Both the position numbers and the translations under genes were made by a program. Source: Candidatus Rokuibacteriota bacterium (lineage in GTDB: Bacteria; Methylomirabilota; Methylomirabilia; Rokubacteriales; CSP1-6). From it: DNA of 64,000 nt. Below are positions 60,639-64,000 of the stretch, one piece after another. The notes below the pieces were generated by a model. It worked only from the letters and a program-made list of their open reading frames with translations, was not told where the DNA came from and did not search any database. The DNA is taken from assembly GCA_003220535.1 (NCBI GenBank), contig QHSU01000066.1, positions 62,001 to 126,000 of the forward strand. Reading direction: 5' to 3'. Each line of letters opens with the position of its first letter. The stretch's first letter is position 1.

Positions 60639-61645
60639 GGGCCTGCCTCCTCGAGTCCGAAGACCCTGGCCAGGAGCTCGTAGGATCGGCGCCGCGCCTT
60701 CGGGTCGTGGGTGATCGTGACGACGATCAGCTCGTCCGCCTCGTATTCGGCGGCGAGCGCCTCGAGCCGCTCGCGCACCTGCTCGGGCGCGCCGGCCACC
60801 GTGCGCCCCCGCGCCTGCCGGAGGATGGCGAGCTCGCGCTCCGTGTACGGGTACGCCTCGGCCTCCTCGATCGACGGATAGCGGCCGGGGCGCCCCGTGT
60901 ACAGACGGACGATGAAGAGCTCGCGGCTCTTCGCCAGACGCTGCGCCTCGGCCTCGGCATCCGCACAGACGACGAACACGGCCAGGCTCGAGCGAGGAGC
61001 GTCGAGCCAGGCGGACGGCCGGAACTGACGCCGATAGGCGCGCGCGATCTCGGCGCCACCGTCCTGGTTGATGAAGTGCGCGAACGAGAAGCCGGTGCCG
61101 AAGTGGGCGGCGATCGCGGCGCTCTGATCGCTCGAGCCGAGGAGCCACACCTCCGGCGCCGTCGGGCCGGTCGGCATCGCGAGCACGTGCGCGTAGGGAT
61201 GGCCCGCCGGCAAGGTCCCGTGGAGAAAACCGACGAGGTCGGCGACCTGCTGGGGGAAGTACTCGGGGCTCGCGTCGTCCCGGAGCGCCCGCGCCGTCAG
61301 CTGGTCGCTCCCGGGCGCGCGACCGATTCCCAGATCCACGCGCCCCGGGAACAGCGTCTCGAGCACGCGGAAGCTTTCGGCGACCTTGAGCGGGCTGTAG
61401 TGCTGGAGCATGACGCCGCCCGAGCCCACGCGGATCCGCGACGTGCGGGCGGCGACCTGACCGATCAGCACCTCGGGGCTCGAGCCGGCGAGCCCCGGCG
61501 TCGAGTGGTGCTCGGCGAGCCAGTAGCGGTAGTAGCCGAGCCGGTCGCACGCTTCGGCGAGGTCGAGGGTCTCGTGGATGGCGTCCGCCACGGCGCCGCC
61601 GCCGCTCCGCACCGGGGACTGGTCGAGCACGCCCAACCGGAGCAT
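60635..61645 (-). CDS. LLM-class flavin-dependent oxidoreductase (luciferase-like)
   Basis: A 336-residue TIM-barrel monooxygenase. MLRLGVLDQSPVRSGGGAVA, RYWLAEHHSTPGLAGSSPEV, SGGVMLQHYSPLKVAESFRV and LETLFPGRVDLGIGRAPGSD are the LuxA-like signature; it uses FMNH2 or F420H2. Immediately follows the acyl-CoA ligase gene with no gap and overlaps the NHL gene by 4 bp. Confidence 0.92.
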   Translation of the reverse strand: MLRLGVLDQSPVRSGGGAVADAIHETLDLAEACDRLGYYRYWLAEHHSTPGLAGSSPEVLIGQVAARTSRIRVGSGGVMLQHYSPLKVAESFRVLETLFPGRVDLGIGRAPGSDQLTARALRDDASPEYFPQQVADLVGFLHGTLPAGHPYAHVLAMPTGPTAPEVWLLGSSDQSAAIAAHFGTGFSFAHFINQDGGAEIARAYRRQFRPSAWLDAPRSSLAVFVVCADAEAEAQRLAKSRELFIVRLYTGRPGRYPSIEEAEAYPYTERELAILRQARGRTVAGAPEQVRERLEALAAEYEADELIVVTITHDPKARRRSYELLARVFGLEEAGP

Positions 61646-63229
61646 CTAGTTGATCCGCTTCTCCCGGCCCTTCCACTCCTTCTCGCGCAGGACGAACTTC
61701 TGCACCTTCCCGGTCGACGTCTTCGGCAGGTCGCCGAACTCGACGGCCGCCGGGCACTTGAAATGCGCGATGTGCTCGCGGCAGAACTCGATGATCTCCG
61801 GAGCGGTCGCCGTCTGACCGGGCTTGAGCGTGACGAACGCCTTGGGGCGCTCGCCCCACCTCTCGTCGGGGACCGCGACAACGGCGCACTCGAGCACGGC
61901 CGGGTGCCGGGCGACGCATTGCTCGACCTCGATCGTCGAGATGTTCTCGCCGCCCGAGATGATGATGTCCTTCTTCCGGTCGCGCAGCTCGACGTAGCCG
62001 TCGGGGTGCCACACCGCGATGTCGCCCGAGTGGAACCACCCGCCGCGGAACGCCTCGGCCGTGGCCTCCCGCTGCTGGAAGTAGCCCATCGCGGCGTTGT
62101 TGCCCCGCATGATGACCTCGCCGAGCGTCTCGGCGTCTCGGGGCACGTCGTTCATGCTGCCGTCGACCACGCGCACGAGGTCGAACAGGGCGTAGCCCTG
62201 GCCCTGCCGGGCGGCCAGACGCGACTGCTCATCGGGCGGCAGCGCATTCCACTCCTCGTGCCACGCGCACACGGTGTGCGGCCCGTACGTCTCGGTGAGC
62301 CCGTAGACGTGGACGGGTCGGAACCCCAGCTCCTTGAGCCGGCCGAGCAAGGTCGGCGACGGCGGCGCCCCCGCCACGCACACGGTCACCGGCCGCGCGA
62401 GCTTGTGGGCCTGGGGGTCGTTGACGACGCCGATGTGGACAGTCGGGGCGCCGTTGTAGTGGGTGACGCCCTCCTTGTCGATCATGTCCCAGACGCGCCC
62501 GGGCTCGACCCGGCGCAGGCAGATGTGGGTGCCGCCCACCGCGGTGACGCCCCACGTGAAACACCAGCCGTTGCAGTGGAACATCGGCAGGGTCCAAAGG
62601 TAGCGCGTGTCGAAGCTCATCTGGGATTCGATCAGCTCGCCGAGGGCGTTGATCCAGGCGCCGCGGTGCGAGTACATGACGCCCTTGGGCCGGCCCGTCG
62701 TGCCCGAGGTGTAGTTGATCGCGAGCATCTCCTCCTCGTCCTCGAGCCAGCTCTCCACCGGCGTCGGCGAGCCGCCGGCCAGAAAGTCCTCGTAGGGATC
62801 GCCCCCGTTCCCGGTGTCGTCCACGCGCACGACGCGCACGCCGCTCAGCGGGAGCGGCTTCACGAGCGACTCGAGCTCGGCGTCGACGAAGAGGAACCGC
62901 GCCCCGGAGTGCTCGAGGATGTAGCCGACCTCGTCGGTGTTGAGTCGCGTGTTGATCGCGACGAGGACACCGCCCGCGGCCGGCACGCCGAAGTGCGCCT
63001 CGAGCATCGGCGGGATGTTCGGGCAGAGGAACGCCACCCGGTCGTGCTTGCCCAGGCCCGCCGCGCGCAGCGCCGAGGCGAGGCGGTTCACGCGCTCCTC
63101 GAGCTGCCGGTATGTGTACCGCCGCGAGCCGTGCACGACGGCGATCTTGTCGGGGAAGACGTACGCGCTACGGGTGAGGAAGCTCACCGGGGACAGCTCG
63201 GTGCGATACACGTGACGGAACTCGCTCAT
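61646..63229 (-). CDS. Acyl-CoA synthetase (ANL superfamily)
   Basis: A 527-residue adenylate-forming ligase. The P-loop AINYTSGTTGRPKGVMYSHR, VYGLTETYGPHTVCAW, WFHSGDIAVWHPDGYVELRD and the C-terminal Lys in LPKTSTGKVQKFVLR are all intact. Medium-chain or aryl acids are likely substrates; the enzyme resembles fadD/DMSP-ligase-like proteins. First gene of the seven-gene minus-strand operon. Confidence 0.93.
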   Translation of the reverse strand: MSEFRHVYRTELSPVSFLTRSAYVFPDKIAVVHGSRRYTYRQLEERVNRLASALRAAGLGKHDRVAFLCPNIPPMLEAHFGVPAAGGVLVAINTRLNTDEVGYILEHSGARFLFVDAELESLVKPLPLSGVRVVRVDDTGNGGDPYEDFLAGGSPTPVESWLEDEEEMLAINYTSGTTGRPKGVMYSHRGAWINALGELIESQMSFDTRYLWTLPMFHCNGWCFTWGVTAVGGTHICLRRVEPGRVWDMIDKEGVTHYNGAPTVHIGVVNDPQAHKLARPVTVCVAGAPPSPTLLGRLKELGFRPVHVYGLTETYGPHTVCAWHEEWNALPPDEQSRLAARQGQGYALFDLVRVVDGSMNDVPRDAETLGEVIMRGNNAAMGYFQQREATAEAFRGGWFHSGDIAVWHPDGYVELRDRKKDIIISGGENISTIEVEQCVARHPAVLECAVVAVPDERWGERPKAFVTLKPGQTATAPEIIEFCREHIAHFKCPAAVEFGDLPKTSTGKVQKFVLREKEWKGREKRIN

Positions 63230-63330
63230 TGGCGCTCCTTCGAACGGGCTTGCGCAAGTTTACCCCAGGACTCTTGCGCTGGGCAGACGGCCCGCTTACG
63301 CTCCCCGCGAACGCACCCCAGGAGGAGCGC
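63230..63330. promoter_or_regulatory. Divergent promoter region with a 10-bp palindrome
   Basis: The gap between the catabolic operon and the cyclase-family gene. CTTGCGCAAG at 63249-63258 is a perfect palindrome and could be half of an operator. No regulator gene is adjacent. Confidence 0.35.
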
Positions 63331-64000
63331 ATGAACGATCTGTCACGGCGGCAGTGGCTCAGGTCGGCTGGAACACTCGGCGTCGCGGCGACGATCGTCG
63401 GCACGGCGTCCGCCCAGGGTCGGCTCACCGCGGACGATCTCGTGCGGACGGTCAAGGGCGCGCGCTTGTTCGATCTCTCGTTCACGTGGAGCGAGCAGTC
63501 GCCGGTGCTCAGCCTCAATCCGCCGTACTCGTTCGCGCTCAACCGGACCCACCGCATGACGCACGAGATCTTCGGTCAGGCTCCGGGGAGCCGCGTGTCC
63601 TGGGCGTCGGAGATCATGTACTTCAGCGGGCAGCACGGCGCGCCGACCATCGACGCGATCGGCCACATCGGACGCGACCTGAAACTCCACGGCGGCGTCG
63701 ACGCCGTCGCCGCCACCTCCACGCCGGGCGGCATCGGCGCCAACCTCGGCATCGACAGCTTCCCGGCCGACCTGATGGTGAATCGCGTGGTCTTCCTCGA
63801 CGTCGCGCGCCAGGTGGCGGGCGGCCGGTCCGACCCGTTGGCGCCCGGCTTCGAGATCACGGCCGCGCACCTCGAGCAGACCTCGAAGGCGCAGGGGGTC
63901 GAGGTGCGCCGCGGCGACTCCCTCCTCATCCGCACCGGGTGGGGGCAGTACTTCGCCAAGGACAACGCGAAGTACCTCGGCGAGCAGTCGCCCGGGCCGG
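63331..64000 (+). CDS. Cyclase-family (kynurenine formamidase-like) hydrolase, partial
   Basis: About 223 codons are visible before the window ends. A twin-arginine-like signal (MNDLSRRQWLRSAGTLGVAA, ending TASAQG) indicates export. LFDLSFTWSEQSPVLSLNPP and the metal-site region YFSGQHGAPTIDAIGHIGRD match the cyclase family (PF04199), where the usual HxGTHxDxxxH reads QHGAPTIDAIGH. AGGAGG precedes the ATG. Exported members hydrolyse cyclic or amide substrates; partnership with the divergent operon is an inference. Confidence 0.85.
   Translation, partial: MNDLSRRQWLRSAGTLGVAATIVGTASAQGRLTADDLVRTVKGARLFDLSFTWSEQSPVLSLNPPYSFALNRTHRMTHEIFGQAPGSRVSWASEIMYFSGQHGAPTIDAIGHIGRDLKLHGGVDAVAATSTPGGIGANLGIDSFPADLMVNRVVFLDVARQVAGGRSDPLAPGFEITAAHLEQTSKAQGVEVRRGDSLLIRTGWGQYFAKDNAKYLGEQSPGP

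Noticed and set aside
60707-63334. Long plus-strand frame opposite the LLM and acyl-CoA ligase genes
   Set aside because: Same shadow effect; both genes on the minus strand have full catalytic motifs.

Overview
The window is a 64 kb stretch of a very GC-rich bacterial chromosome. Genes are tightly packed, often with 4-bp start/stop overlaps, and GTG or TTG starts are common. The gene content fits an uncultured soil bacterium of the Rokubacteria/Methylomirabilota type: Ku/LigD end joining, several F420-associated enzyme families, ABC_sub_bind periplasmic proteins, DUF72, a Mo-hydroxylase operon and SBP56-type methanethiol oxidase. That placement is inferred from gene content; the window has no rRNA or other phylogenetic marker. 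I see no tRNA, rRNA or CRISPR array.

Layout. 1-5.4 kb (minus strand): a membrane-anchored HAMP plus trehalose-6-phosphate synthase fusion cut by the window edge, an HDAC-like deacetylase, moaC with no ordinary start codon, a DUF465 protein, and a MIP channel fused to a GNAT acetyltransferase. 5.4-10.3 kb: arsC, then a mixed molybdate/tungstate uptake operon with two ATPases and two permeases but one binding protein. 10.3-15.1 kb: thiol peroxidase, a cytochrome c/P19-like fusion, aldehyde dehydrogenase and a GT39-type membrane glycosyltransferase. 15.1-26.1 kb: N-acyl-D-amino-acid deacylase, two cyclophilins, TypA/BipA, a frameshifted YtcJ-like amidohydrolase, an EamA exporter, two alpha/beta hydrolases, alanine dehydrogenase and a DUF72 gene.

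26.04-30.70 kb is a decayed integrated element. It is bounded by 20-bp direct repeats and has split the 3' end of the DUF72 gene. It holds a 5'-truncated tyrosine recombinase next to the left repeat, gene fragments, small unknown genes and a multiply frameshifted trypsin-like protease.

30.7-38.7 kb: a LysR regulator, a frameshifted GNAT, an ArgD-type aminotransferase, and ligD and ku flanking a CPBP protease gene. 38.7-45.6 kb: pyruvate dehydrogenase E1alpha, E1beta, E2 and E3, with a periplasmic binding protein and a methyltransferase between E2 and E3. 45.6-51.2 kb: GpdQ/CpdA-type phosphodiesterase, MFS transporter, pyroglutamyl peptidase, DDN-like protein, HAD hydrolase, and a MurA whose catalytic Cys is Asp. 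51.3-55.8 kb: methanethiol oxidase, SCO-type copper chaperone, rhodanese, P450 and a PPOX protein. 55.8-63.2 kb (minus): a seven-gene coupled catabolic operon with a two-subunit molybdenum hydroxylase, diverging from a cyclase-family gene that runs off the end.

The most unusual signal is a set of long inverted repeats. Near 11.9 kb there is a 42-bp perfect repeat, near 21.4 kb an imperfect one of about 38 bp, and at 34.6 kb a 49-bp perfect one. The 34.6 kb element lies in frame inside the ligD linker, and 60 bp of its centre recurs exactly, inverted, in the intergenic space at 19.6 kb. This resembles a mobile palindromic element that can be carried within a protein.
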